Source: Rhipicephalus microplus (taxonomy: Eukaryota; Arthropoda; Arachnida; Ixodida; Ixodidae). From it: a stretch of 64,000 bases of DNA. The stretch's first letter is position 1. Each line of letters begins with the position of its first letter. Made by a program: the position numbers and the translations under genes. Positions 41,251 to 52,189 of the stretch are shown piece after piece. The stretch is taken from contig NC_134704.1 of NCBI RefSeq assembly GCF_043290135.1, forward strand, positions 24,594,001 through 24,658,000, in the 5' to 3' direction. The notes beneath the pieces are model-generated. The model had not been told where the DNA came from and did no database searches. It saw nothing but the letters and a program-made list of their open reading frames with translations.

Positions 41251-42948
41251 ATGTGTGCTTTAGCGTCCTAAAACCACCATATGATTACGAGAGGCACCGT
41301 AGAGGCGGGCTCCGGAAATTCCGACCACCTGGGGTTCTTTATAGTGCACACAAATCTGAACTCACGTGCCTAAAGCATTTTCGCCTCCATCGAAAATGCA
41401 GCCGCCGCAGTTGGGATGCGATCCCGCGACCTGCGGGTCAGCAGCCGAGTACTTTGGCCACTAGAGTACCGAGCTGGGGCTATACATAGCGAAGTAAATA
41501 AGTGCACGTTTAAGGGCTCTTTCTCTTTGTTCTATGCAATAATAATGAGATCTATAGACAATCACGTCGAGGAAAGTATATAGAAGTCATTAGAAGTAAT
41601 TGTAATGCAAAATTGAACAACAATGGAACGTGGACAAAAGCATGACTTGCCGTGGGCAGTGACCGAAACTGCGGCCATCGAATAACGAGTCCGATGCTCT
41701 ACCAACTGAGCTACTACGGCGGCTATTTCCTCGTCCACTTTGTAACGGCGTTGCCTCTAGAGCGTTGTGCTGCTCAAAACGGAGGCGCAGATTGTAAACT
41801 CAGCCATGGCAGCAGTATTTCAAAGATGGTGAAACGTAAGAATGGCCATGCGTTTTGGTTTAATGTGGAAACGTTCAAGATGGTCTGGACGTTATTCTTC
41901 AAATCCATGCGACTTGATTTTACTAGAAAAGCGTGTCATGCTTGCGTAGCTCGCAAGAGCGATGGAGCACGTTGGATTACCATGTTGCACATGATGATTA
42001 TCCAAATACCGGTAGTAAACCCAACCAATAAATTTAATAAGTTTGTGGGTGGCTATTCTTCAGGATCGGTCGTCGGTTCGCCTTCTTCATCACTGTGGTG
42101 GTAGCTACCGTATTCGGCATCTCGTCCATCCTCGTGACCAACTTCGTGGCTTTCGTCGTCCTGAGGTTCTTCAACGCCACCATCATGCCACAGATATTCC
42201 AGCTCCCATATGTGATACGTGAGTATCCACTACATTTCGTGCTGATAGGCTCTGTGTTGTCAATCTACTGACGCACCAACCGAATGAGCATAAGCTCTTC
42301 CAATAACACCACTTATCGAAGGAGTTACGTACACTAGTCTTTATTTCACGAAAACATGCATGTTCTATTTTCAACTGCGGAGGCGATTGGCCTGCGTTTA
42401 CTGTTTGTATATACATGTTACAAATTTCAAAGGCCCTACCATATCACCACAATAAGCAAGGTCACAGCCAACATATCGTAACACGTGTTGACGGTGAAAG
42501 TATGATGACAAAGCACTAAATTCCTCTACTTTAATTACATACCAGCATTAGGTATGCCGTCCTTCACCATTCTCACTATGCGGCGCAGCCTTGATTCAGT
42601 AAAAGTATCTGGTCCACGTTTCTTTACACGTCCACATTTATTTTAAATGTTCCATGTTTGTTTAAACGCTACACTGACTGATTCATGCATTCATCCATTC
42701 ATCCATCTTTACATACATACTCATCAGTCAATTAATACATCTATTCATCCATCCATTCGTATATTTATTCATCCATCTATCCGTACGTCCATTCATCCAT
42801 ACATCCATACATTCATTCATTCATACATTTATTCCGCATCTCGTTCGCCCTCGTGTGATACGTATCTCATAATCAATCAATGGACGCAGATATTCTAGCT
42901 CCCGTATGTGATTCTCGCGTATGACATATGGGAGCCCAAAATATCTGC

Positions 42949-42981
<33 letters not shown>

Positions 42982-45900
42982 GTGATTGATTGATTGATTG
43001 ATTGATTGATCGAGCACGCAGTACTGGAGCTAGTGGGGCCGAAACAACGCACGGCTATGCTGGCCGTCGGCTGGATGTCGTGGACCGCTGGTCTGTGCCT
43101 GCTGCCGCTGGTGGCCTACCTGACTCGCGACTGGACGGTCCTCGGGCTTCTGTGCTCGGCAGCAGCCGCACTCAACGCGGTCTACTGGAAGTAATGGGTC
43201 TTTTCTTCTAAGGGCGGAGTCTTATAGCGTTCCCTCTGCATATTCATCTATGTGAATTTGGGCATGTCTGTCCAACACGCAAACACACACACACTTTCGG
43301 GTCATGCATCACCTCGTTCGGCGACCGCAACGCCCATTTAAGTCAATAAAGAAATTGTAAATGGGTGCAGCAGACAGCCACCAGACGAAAGAAAGGTAAC
43401 TCTTGCGTGGTTCAGCTTATTCCGATTTACGCCTAATCATTTCCTCGTGTACTCACACCACGTGCCATGAGCAGCTACGCCTTTCCTCCCCTTGGCGCCC
43501 ATCCTGTTGGTCTAAATGTCACGTGTTAATGTCTCTATACCCGCTTTGCATGAACAACCTAAGGCACAGTAAAAAAAAGAAAAGCCGCCTAACGAAGTTC
43601 TCAACGTTCGTTAACTCATGTTTAGTGTTTACTTCTTCAGTACGACCTACTGCTTTGTTTGGGTGGATGATACTGAAAGGGTTCAGCATTGTATCCACGT
43701 GACCTCGGTTCACGTCGTCACACGTGTTCTCTGTCCTTTGTTGACCAGGCTGCTGCCAGAGTCTCCGCGCTGGCTTTTATCGCGGAACCGTTTCAGCGAA
43801 GCCACCGACGTGCTGAAGCGCATCGCCAGGACAAACGGCGTTTGCCCACCCAAAAACCTCGCCATTGACTTGGAGGTAATTGGCTAATCGAGCGTGCCTC
43901 AGCGCCTCTCTCATATCTGTGCTTCTCTCTATCTATTTGAGCATTTTTATTTACACGCTTCTTTGTTATCGAAAGGCTCTTCGCTGACTCTGTTATTGAC
44001 TGAAAACCTGATAATGCCCGCCCAGTTGGCCCTGCGGGATGTGATGTTCGTGTTGATCAAAAAGAGCGGGAACAAGGAGGGTAAGAGAGAAGCAGTTCCG
44101 CAGGCGAAAAGTAGTTATGCGGGCGACCTGCTTACGGTGCAGTCGCGAAACAAAGTTAGCCCTTTGGTCACTAAAAGCGGGAGCTGTAATTGTACGCATG
44201 GCACAGGAAAAACTCGTGTTTCCCAACTGCGACCGAGGGTAGCGAGTGAAAAACAGAGGCCACTTCCCGAAAGCAAAGAGGCATGGTTCAAGAACCAGCC
44301 GTCTTGGGATAGCTATGACGGGGAAGTAAGAGCAAACACTTCAAAAGAGAGACAATACGCGACAACTGTTACTTTCATCAACTCAGAAATAAAGAAAATA
44401 AATCGTTCTTCATTTTTTTGTGTGTGTGTGACAAACGTCGAAGACGAGATGTATTCGTTCTTCGTCTGCCACAAACATGTCTTCAGCATCAACTGCCTAA
44501 TGGTCTATTATTTTCTCTCGCTAGCGAGTCCAGAGGAAACTCGCCGAGGAAGAAAAGGTGGCTAAGTCGTCCACTGTTGACCTCATACGGATATCGAAAG
44601 TCCGAAGTAACTTTCTCATCATCACGCTGAGCTGGTAAGTAATTTGCGTAGAGTACAGTTTCATAGAGGCTGACAGGCAGAGCCACACTTATTTTCTGAG
44701 ATTCAGGTCTTGTCGAGTATCTTTAGGGCTGGCCATTATTCAAGTCGAAAGAGACTAGCGGAAAAAACAGTCGGAAGGCCACACCAGAAGCTCTCCTCTC
44801 CTAACTTCGATTTTTGATGATCACACGCACATACAATCACCCGTACAAGGGAAGGAAGTATGTTCAGCCCAAATAAGATAATTTGTTAGTGAACGGTGCC
44901 ACATTGATGTGGTCAAAAAATCACGTCGAGCAAGTTTTTATCAGCTTTCAATAATGCTTGCCGCACGTGTTACTTTTGGTATGTTCGGGTTGTCTTGCAG
45001 GGGCGTTCTGGTCATGCTACAAATGTGGCATAGAACAGCCTTCAGAGTAGTGTGTCGAGAATAACGATGTACAAAAGTTTCTATCATCATTGTGTACTAC
45101 TAGTATAACCATCACAAACTAAATCTACTGTTTAATTTCTGTTTTGTATGATCCTCAGAGCACTATACAAAAGCGCATTGAACCTGTCACCAAAATGTCT
45201 TTAGTTACCTCTGAATATACACTGTTGAATCAGTGACAGTGAAAAAAAAAGCTTTGGCCTTCTCCACCATACCAGACTTTTACACTCACGGAGTGAATAA
45301 AGAAACGAAACAAAATGTATAAAAGTCCACAATCTCATTAATCACGCAGACGAGAGCCGTCTCAGCTCCCAACCACTGAGTCAGTCATGCTTTCGTCCTG
45401 CCATCAAGGGTCGCCAACGCGAGCGCGTACTACGGCATGAGCATCAACGTGACCAACATGAGCGGCAACGAGTTCGTCAACTTCTTCCTGCTGGGCCTGG
45501 TCGAGTTTCCGGCCTGCGTGATCGCCTGGTGGGCCATGGAGAAACTGGGACGCCGATGGATGAACGTCCTCTTCCAGTGCATGGTCAGCGCGTCGTGCAT
45601 CGCCTTCTGCCTCGCGCCCGAAGGTAAGTGTCGCACCTTGACGCAATTGGTTGAGACGCCACACGGCAATAGAGCGTTCGTTATGCGTTAACGGTGTTTG
45701 CCACGGGCACCGTTGCCATGTTTCGTCGTCTAAAGCAGTCGGTAACATCAGGTGTGTTCAGCATACGAAGCGTTGCCCTCAATGCGAGCATCAATTCGTT
45801 GACTTCTTTATACAACGTCGTGCGATCATCCTGCTCTGACCTTTCATGATGCTTCAGCACATGCGTCCTTCCCCTAGTTAAAAAGTCGTGAAACATCTCG

Positions 45901-48900
45901 TCTTGGGGGCATTTGTTCTGGCAACACCGATTGACCCGGCTCCTACGAGAATTCTTTTATAACGGCAGATGGCAACACATGGTAGTGTAAAAGAATCTTC
46001 TCTGCGTGTGCCTCTAGTCATAACAGAGGTGTGAAATTTTGTCTTCGCGGTCGAGTGAGATGCTTATTGTGATACAAAGGACCAATGAAAATAGGGAACT
46101 GTTCTTTGAGTAGCTATTAAAATGTGTTTCAATCATGTAATCTGTTTCTTTTTTTTGCAAGACTGCAACGTTTTTGCGAATGTCGCGTTGCAAGAACTTT
46201 TTCCGGCATTCAAACATTTCAAGTTTGTCTGCAAGCGTAAATGGTGTAACATTAAGGACATTCGTTTCAGTAGCTGGACTACGATTTCGCTTCTTCTTAC
46301 AGATGCCCTCATCACCGGTATCGTCCTCGTGATGCTCGCCAAGTTCTTTTGCACGGCGTCAGCCATGGTCATGTACCAGCAGGCGTCCGAAGTGATGCCC
46401 ACTCCAGTGCGCTCCTTTGCTCTGGGAGCGTCTTCGTCGGTGGCTTCGACGATCACCATCTGTATGCCTTACATCATCTACCTTGTACGTTCGGCTAAAC
46501 TGCTCAATCATTTCTTTCTTATAATACAAAAACAATGTCAGCACCTGAATTCGCAAATCAGTTAGGCGGAAACCCTCGAAGTACGCAAAGAAACTTCATA
46601 AGAGATAAGAAGTACCATCAATTCATTTGGCACGCTAAACTGGAAGTTCTCACTAATTTATTTATAGCTTTGTGATCCAAATAACTGACCTAAAAGTTGT
46701 CTCCTTCATTGGGCAGTTTTATAATAATCTACACGGCGATAACGTTGGTGTTTCAAAATATAACAGGGGTAGTCATGGCACATGCACATGCGTGTAACGC
46801 ATGCACAGTGGCTACAAACGCCAAAAACGAGCCTTCGCGTGCATTCTTTGAAATCTTCCTATTAACAGTGCCATGAAAACATGAAACACATTGTAAGACG
46901 AGTGAATTCTGGGAAGTTTTTATAGGTCTCCGTCGCCCTGTCACTTTTTGTGGCAATTTACTACTACCGTGGAGCAGTTTTTAGTTTTCTCGGTAAATTT
47001 TTAGCAACCGTTTAACAAAGTTACTGGTGTATTTATTTATTTATTTACTCATTTATTCATTTATTTATTTATTTATTTATTCTACCAAGATCCGTGTATT
47101 AGGAGATCAGAACCACAAAAAACGTGCTGATTCTCAGAGTTTCTTGCTCTTCTTCGCACACTTTCGCGTGTTCAGATCCAGGACTGGTGTCCTGACGTGC
47201 CGCGCATTTACGCGCGATAAGTAACACCGTGTTATCCCTCGATCTCTTCTCGTAGGGAAAATATGGAACCTGGATCCCGTTTTCAGTCATAGCCACCCTC
47301 GCAGCTCTGGGAGGAGGATTTTCTGCCTGGCTGCCTGAAACCCGGGGTTACCCTCTGTACCAGAACATGGAGGACGCACAGAAGTTTTCTGCGAACCAGA
47401 AGTTTTTCTCTTTCAACAGGTGCGCGTTGTATGTGCATAAGATCATGCATGCTAGAGCAGCGAGCGAGAAACTGAACAACAAAGACGCCGGCCGTGAGAC
47501 TAATGCTTCAGCTTACAGGAATGTGCCCAAACCAATAGTTATTACTAAAGCCTTAAATGGATATGCTGGCGATCCCATCCACGAGAGCCTACACGACATT
47601 GAAAAGTCTTGCAAGGCTAGTAAGCTACATTAACAGCTCGGGAGAGGCACAAAGACCAGAAACTGGCATATCTGTTCGTGTCGCTATGGGAGAACAACTA
47701 AAGTGTTCAGGCACCAAGCCTCGGAACGTCTAGCAATGTCCCCATGCAATTCTCGCAAGTTCTAGCAAGGCCCCGTCCGTAACACCCCGTGACATTTGAG
47801 ATAGTGGTGACGTCATCACTATTTGAGAAATTGCCAAAGCTTGTGACTTCATAAGGAAGTCGCACAGTGGCACAACATGGCGACATCATCATGACAACAC
47901 GCATTGACGTCATGCGAGGACGTCATGATTTGTTACTGGCTAATTCCGGCGGTAATGCAGCACCCTGAGATGTGCAGAAAACTTCGGTTGGAGGATTAGG
48001 AACATATGAATGGACGGATAACGTCAGTGCAATTTATTGCGTGCTTCCCGCACTGCGACTCACTACACATCCTGCAGGTTGTCTGCTCCCCACTTCATAA
48101 CATTATGCATTAAGAAGCACAGCAACTTTGCGCCTTCAAGTGTCACAGAGAGTAACATGCTGCCAGAGTTTTTCTTCCTTTTGTAAGATATTCAGAAAGG
48201 AGGGTTCATTTTCTTGTCGGTATTTCATTTTGTTCCCGATATTTTGTCGCAGCGCTCGAGTGGATTCTGCTACTTTCAATTTTTCTTGCGCAAGTCTTTT
48301 CAATAGCACTTAATACTACGAAAATCTGCATTAGCAGTTGAGCTCCTCCAGTCAGGTCAGGACATATACGTAAATAAGGTCACTGTATTTTGGCGCAATA
48401 CTAGGGGCTCCTTCAGGCTTCATTCAAAGTAACAGTTACTTTCTTACCCAAACGTTTTGTGTGCCTCTGATGACACACGCAACTATAAAGATATTCATTA
48501 ATGCTGGCTGAACATTTCAAAATATTGCAAAGTGTGCGAATAAACTACATGATGACTGAAACAATAGACTGTAGAAAATCATTCGTAGAAGCTCGATAGT
48601 TAACTTCGGCACCGAAGCCTGTACTTTCCATCATTTGCATGGTGGTACAAAGCTCGCAGCACCAATTTCCTCTCTAGGTTATTGTATAAAACGATGTTCT
48701 TACGATTCTCCCTACATTGCACCTTCTCTTATTTCTCAGCACAAAACATTAAACATCGCTCTGAATTGATGGTCCTGGCATCGCTGCTTCTGCGTCTGGT
48801 GTTAAGAAATCACGAGAATTGCTTTTCTCATTTCGTCGTAGCCTGAAAGCTATGCCGTGCACGAAATGTAGACGTTCCATATGAAAACATTCAGAGAAAT

Positions 48901-49284
48901 CACACCTTGGCGTAAACTTGAAACAAAGACATTCGTATGCATTGTATTAATTTTACGGCATTTTATCGCCTGATTTACCAATGTTTCGCTTCAGTCTGTT
49001 TGCAAAGCATGAACTCAAACATTTATATTTATCTTGAAAATTGATCACGGAACACTATGCCTTCACTCGCGTGTCTATAATAGAGCTTTCAGCAGTTTTA
49101 GTATTTTTACTATTTTTACTATTTTACAAAATATTTTAGTATGTGATATCTTGGAGATGCCTAAACACTGCCGTCGGGTTGGTTTGTTTTTCACCGCAGG
49201 AGGCCCAAGGAGCAGCAGCCTAGTCTAGACCCCCAACTAAACGAGAAAGAGATGAGCCTGATCTCAAACGGTCGTCGTCCTTGA
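36601..49284 (+). CDS. SLC22-family organic cation/anion transporter, gene 2 (10 exons, 569 aa)
   Basis: The coding sequence joins 36601-36999, 40544-40647, 42064-42218, 43022-43190, 43749-43875, 44525-44634, 45409-45623, 46303-46484, 47256-47419 and 49200-49284. All introns are GT-AG with the same phases as gene 1. The product is a 12-helix major-facilitator transporter, expected in the plasma membrane. The outer loop has three sequons (N61, N89, N101) and C50, C80, C116; N61 and C50 align with gene 1. WDLVC is at 134-138, GALSDKIGRR follows TM2, PESPRWL opens the central loop, EKLGRRW lies after TM8 and PETRGYPL after TM12. The start has an upstream in-frame stop. The position of the OCT1 TM11 aspartate is Ser475. 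Introns are shorter than in gene 1 except the first and last. The substrate cannot be told from sequence. Confidence 0.93.
37205..37732 (+). other. Unexplained 175-codon open frame in intron 1
   Basis: An open frame of 175 codons starting MSLGLVLAPKL and ending QRKKKVAR. It has no motif I know, an AT-rich makeup and a cysteine scatter unlike the exons. It may be a decayed repeat or chance. Confidence 0.2.
39040..39140. repeat. Probable dispersed tick repeat
   Basis: GGAAGGAAAGAAGCAAC..., GGCAGGGAGGTTAACCAG and CGGTTGGCTACCCTACAC form a block I recognise as a common interspersed sequence in tick DNA. No ends are defined. Confidence 0.4.
40544..40647 (+). CDS. Gene 2 exon 2 (WDLVC and TM2)
   Basis: Acceptor TATTGCCTTGCAG, donor AA|GTAAGA. 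Encodes WDLVCERGHLPSLVF, TM2 and GALSDK. Confidence 0.93.
41211..41478 (-). mobile_element. Ruka-like SINE with expanded (TTGA)n tail
   Basis: Minus-strand head CAGCTCGGTACTCTAGTGGCC and B-box GGGATCGCATCCCAA are worn. Body blocks match. The tail, normally CAATCAA, has grown to about ten TCAA units (TTGA on the plus strand, 41211-41250). Confidence 0.85.
41545..41741 (-). mobile_element. Second-family tRNA-headed SINE, diverged
   Basis: Minus strand: GCCGTAGTAGCTCAGTTGGTAGAGCATCGG (A box) and GCCGCAGTTTCGGTCACTG (worn B box); the distal end matches AATGAGATCT of the copies at 5809 and 31166. Intron 2 of gene 2. Confidence 0.7.
42064..42218 (+). CDS. Gene 2 exon 3 (conserved loop motif, TM3, TM4)
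   Basis: Acceptor TATTCTTCAG, donor C|GTGAGT. Encodes KIGRR, TM3 and TM4, ending QIFQLPYVI. Same length as gene 1. Confidence 0.93.
42677..42830. repeat. Degenerate (ATTC/ATCC)n repeat
   Basis: Imperfect tetranucleotide stretch of ATTC, ATCC and ATAC words. Confidence 0.75.
42870..42962. repeat. Foldback made from a copy of the exon 3 border
   Basis: Left arm (42887-42920) CAGATATTCTAGCTCCCGTATGTGATTC repeats the end of exon 3 and its donor (42191-42218: CAGATATTCCAGCTCCCATATGTGATAC) with a few changes. Right arm (42920-42950) is the inverse: its reverse complement is GCAGATATTTTGGGCTCCCATATGTCATA. AATCAATCAAT and ATTGATTGATT at the outer ends extend the palindrome. The exon copy has an in-frame TAG, so it is not an alternative exon. 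Confidence 0.85.
42950..43010. repeat. (TGAT)n microsatellite next to a splice acceptor
   Basis: About 15 TGAT units, one changed to GAGTGAT, ending about 11 bases before the exon 4 acceptor. Confidence 0.95.
43022..43190 (+). CDS. Gene 2 exon 4 (TM5 and TM6)
   Basis: Acceptor CGAGCACGCAG, donor GGAA|GTAATG. Encodes LLELVGPKQRT, TM5 and TM6. Same length as gene 1. The upstream pyrimidine tract has been replaced by a TGAT repeat. Confidence 0.92.
43749..43875 (+). CDS. Gene 2 exon 5 (PESPRWL loop)
   Basis: Acceptor TTTGTTGACCAG, donor GGAG|GTAATT. Encodes KLLPESPRWLLSRNR and a helix of the central loop. Confidence 0.93.
43894..44524 (+). other. Long open frame in intron 5 of gene 2
   Basis: A frame of 223 codons (43894-44565) runs nearly the whole intron and ends inside exon 6 in a different frame from the transporter. 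The middle part (about 44010-44400) is hydrophilic and GC-richer than other introns. No known domain. It may be a decayed transposable element. Confidence 0.25.
44525..44634 (+). CDS. Gene 2 exon 6 (end of central loop, start of TM7)
   Basis: Acceptor TTTCTCTCGCTAG, donor TG|GTAAGT. Encodes RVQRKLAEEEK, a lysine/serine stretch and SNFLIITLSW leading into TM7. One codon shorter than gene 1. Confidence 0.92.
45409..45623 (+). CDS. Gene 2 exon 7 (TM7 end, TM8, second R-G motif, TM9)
   Basis: Acceptor GCCATCAAG, donor GAAG|GTAAGT. Encodes NVTNMSGNEF, TM8, EKLGRRW and TM9. Same length as gene 1. Confidence 0.92.
46303..46484 (+). CDS. Gene 2 exon 8 (TM10 and TM11)
   Basis: Acceptor CTTCTTCTTACAG, donor CTT|GTACGT. 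Encodes TM10, EVMPTPVR and TM11; Ser475 at the OCT1 Asp position. One codon longer than gene 1. Confidence 0.92.
47023..47083. repeat. (TTTA)n microsatellite
   Basis: Imperfect TTTA/TTCA array in intron 8 of gene 2, possibly the tail of a lost LINE. Confidence 0.9.
47256..47419 (+). CDS. Gene 2 exon 9 (TM12 and PET motif)
   Basis: Acceptor CTTCTCGTAG, donor ACAG|GTGCGC, which is weaker than the other donors. Encodes TM12, AWLPETRGYPL and FFSFNR. Same length as gene 1. Confidence 0.92.
47420..47633 (+). other. Possible alternative C-terminus of gene 2 by intron retention
   Basis: If the weak donor is skipped, the frame stays open for 70 more codons to a TAA at 47631-47633. The tail is hydrophilic (for example NVPKPIVITK and HDIEKSCKASKLH) and lacks homopolymers. 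This would replace the 28-residue tail from exon 10. Confidence 0.3.
47790..47935. other. Segment rich in TGACRTCA-type words
   Basis: Contains GTGACGTCATCAC, GCGACATCATCATGAC and TTGACGTCATGCG. Third copy of this type in the window; intron 9 of gene 2. Confidence 0.4.
49200..49284 (+). CDS. Gene 2 exon 10 (C-terminal tail)
   Basis: Acceptor TTTGTTTTTCACCGCAG; 28 codons then TGA at 49282-49284. Encodes RPKEQQPSLDPQLNEKEM and ends NGRRP. The splice sites and size match gene 1 exon 10, though the sequence does not. Confidence 0.85.
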
Positions 49285-51225
49285 AGAGCTCTTTAGAAGT
49301 GATACTACAAGTTCAGAGCCGATGTGTTTTTTTTTTTCTAAGCTACCAGCGCCGTGAACTGGAACGGTCAACATTTCAGCTCCTTGATCTGACACTCTGA
49401 CGTCCAGCCACTGTTTATAGCGTTCAATACCGAGTTTAATTGTCTTTATTGGTGAATTCATGAGGCATCATCCGCGTATGCATGTTAGTGATAAGCGTCT
49501 GGCTTGAAAGACAGGAAAAATCGGTTTAATTCACATAATTATGCTGCATAGGCATTATTCATCCTCGGCAAGCGGTTTCCATAGATTAAGGCATCTGTGT
49601 TGACTTAGTACGTAACTGGCTGGTAAAGGTACGTAACACCTAGCAAAACACAACGACATCGGTATAATCACCCCTTAGATATCTACTGCTGGTAATATAT
49701 GTTTTTTTCTTTAGTTGACGTTTTATTATTGTTCGATGCTATGCAAAAGAAATTGAAACCAACGCACAATAATAATAAGAGTATGGTATTCAAATTAGCC
49801 AGTTAACTTGCAGCTGCTAGAGCGCAGTAAAAGTGTTGAACGCCAGATTGCGAACAATGGTGAAACGAATGCGCTGATGATTATAAATAACAGTTGCTGG
49901 TCAAACGAATGTTTCTATTGTATAATGAACAATTTTTCGTTTTAACAGGCAAGCCGTAAAAAAATCTTACGAGCCCGAATCAGCTATAAAACTTGTCTAA
50001 TAAGTTCGACTGCGAAGTCCGAAAGATCTGCGCATCTTCGAGATGTTCTCTGTGAATATTAGAATCCAACGGCACAGTACCACTGCTTTTCCAAGAAAGC
50101 ATCATAAAGACGCTGATTTGTAAGCAGAGTGAGTGCAGATGTCCGTCTACTGTAGGTACTAACTTTCAAACAAGAAAAGTAAGAAAAAAAAGTTCAGGGG
50201 AGACGGAGACCGGAGGTGACAAAAGACTGAGCGTGTAATGTAGCTGCAGCTTGCGTTTCGAAGAGTCGACTTCTCTTCATTAGAGCAGCTACACGTATAC
50301 ATGTCCACCTGTTGAAACGTCAACTCCAACAACATTCACTATTAAACAATATTTCATAAGGTCCATAACATGTGCCATGGTGTCCATGACTTTCATGTCA
50401 TTTCTTTCCCCACCCCCGCTGTGTATGATCCCATGTTTCTGTGATTAAAGAGAGGTTGTCTTTCACTTTGCTGTTCTAAATCGAATGCCAACTGACGAGA
50501 AAGAAAAATATGCTTGAAATACTTGAAACATTCAAGGATTTCGATTCCTTTCTCCAAAGAGACCAGCCGTGTGTTCGAAGTATTAGCTGCTCGCACCATG
50601 CGCTGGCAGCGTTAGCCTACGTTGGACCAACAGCAGCCAGTAGCAGCCAAGATTAGGCAGAATTTGACCAGAACAAGGCGACTTAAAACGTCTGTGATAT
50701 AAGAATATCTACTGCCACTCAACATTAGGAAGGGCTGGTGAAATGCATCCGAGGCCTTTGTGTAGATTTCCTAAAGACCATAATCGCTTCTTAATGCAGT
50801 ACCCTTAAAAAGTTAATTAGTCGGGAAGTTAATGCTGTCGAATAATCATAGGATTACGTGACAGCTTGCGTCTCCTATTTTACATCACTATTGTGTTCTT
50901 TTTTTTTCTTCTAATCTGAACCTTGAAACCAGTGTTTATTAAGCCAACTCACGAACTGCTATTAAACTGCTCAGAACAAAAATTTTGACCACGGATACAA
51001 GAGACGAGGACCATTGCAGGTGCGACTAGCCCATCCAGACACTCTACTTCAGCACGAACTGCTTCGCAAATTCCAGTTTGTTTTTCACAGATACTGCTCA
51101 TTAGAGTTAAATATGCCCGAGAGGACACCCACCCATTCCACGAATTCAAGTCTTATTCGCCAGGTAAGAACATCTATTTCTTCCTTGTGACACTGCATAA
51201 GGTGCAACTTCTTGAAACAGCTGAA
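49285..51225. other. No gene seen; 3' flank of gene 2
   Basis: AT-rich. No canonical AATAAA found close to the stop; an ATTAAA occurs at 50341. A block at 50190-50350 with GAAGAGTCGACTTCTCTTC and TTGAAACGTCAAC looks like a dispersed repeat. Confidence 0.35.
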
Positions 51226-51440
51226 TGAATAAATGAATGAATAGACTTTATTCAAAGTCCAGCCGTTACCGTCGGACGAGGTGGGGCAAGTGGGGTCCCT
51301 TTTCCCCCTCCGTCAGAAGGGGCATGTGCTAATACCCTCTTCTCCCACCAAACAGTCACCTGAAGCGGTGCCTCAGGTGACCGCTAGAAGTCCTTGGACC
51401 AGAGTGGCTACTTCGGCTTGCCGAACTGCTTAAACACCTT
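51226..51440 (-). mobile_element. LINE 3' end with (ATTC)n tail
   Basis: Minus strand: GGACTTTGAATAAAGTCTATTCATTCATTTATTC, a typical tick LINE terminus with poly(A)-like signal and ATTC tail, preceded by a GC-rich 3' UTR (GTCCGACGGTAACGGCTGG). No ORF remains. Confidence 0.6.
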
Positions 51441-52189
51441 TTCTATTCAACTTTCTCTTCGAGAACTCACACGTGATCAAGGTTCAATATCTTTTTCCAT
51501 GAAATACCACAAAAGCAGCATCTTAATACCATTCCGCGTTCTTGTAAGCTTCGCAGGATACATCTACCCATATGGCTTAAATCAAAGTTCTGTCGTGAAC
51601 GTGAACTCGGGCACTGTTGACTCATATTAACTGCTAGTGAATCATCTTGACGTAAACAAAAAAATAAGTCCTTCAGTTTCTTTTCGGTTTTGTTTTTTCC
51701 TTCCTACTCTCTTTCTTTTCCTCTTTTTGCGATTTGCGTGATTCCTTTTTTTTTACTTTACGCGGGGGTTCCCGTGCGTGGACTCCAAATGGTTGTTCAT
51801 TTTATTTGTCTATTATGATGAGTGATCATAATCAATCGCAGAACAACAGAACGAAGAGTTCTCCTTGGCGCGGGCGCACGCTATATATGATACACATGTA
51901 GCGTTACACCCGGTGATGATGACGACATACTACACCATACGACAGGCAGGCCTTCTAAAGCGATCTGCATTTAAAAGGCCTCTCGGCGAGTCGTTACCCA
52001 TACGGCACAAAGCAGGCACAGAAATACCGCAGTCAAACCTATGCCTTATCACGTATAGGGTGGTAGTGATGCATCGATTCACAAATGTACGCAAACCCAA
52101 ATTATCGTTAAGTCATAGTAAAAAGCAAAAGCTGCTAACGTCTTACAGAAATGAGGCTAAAGATAATGACACCGTTTTAAAAAAAAATC

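Noticed and set aside
42887..42950. Alternative exon 3 of gene 2
   Set aside because: Too short, has an in-frame TAG, lacks an acceptor, and is followed by its own inverse.
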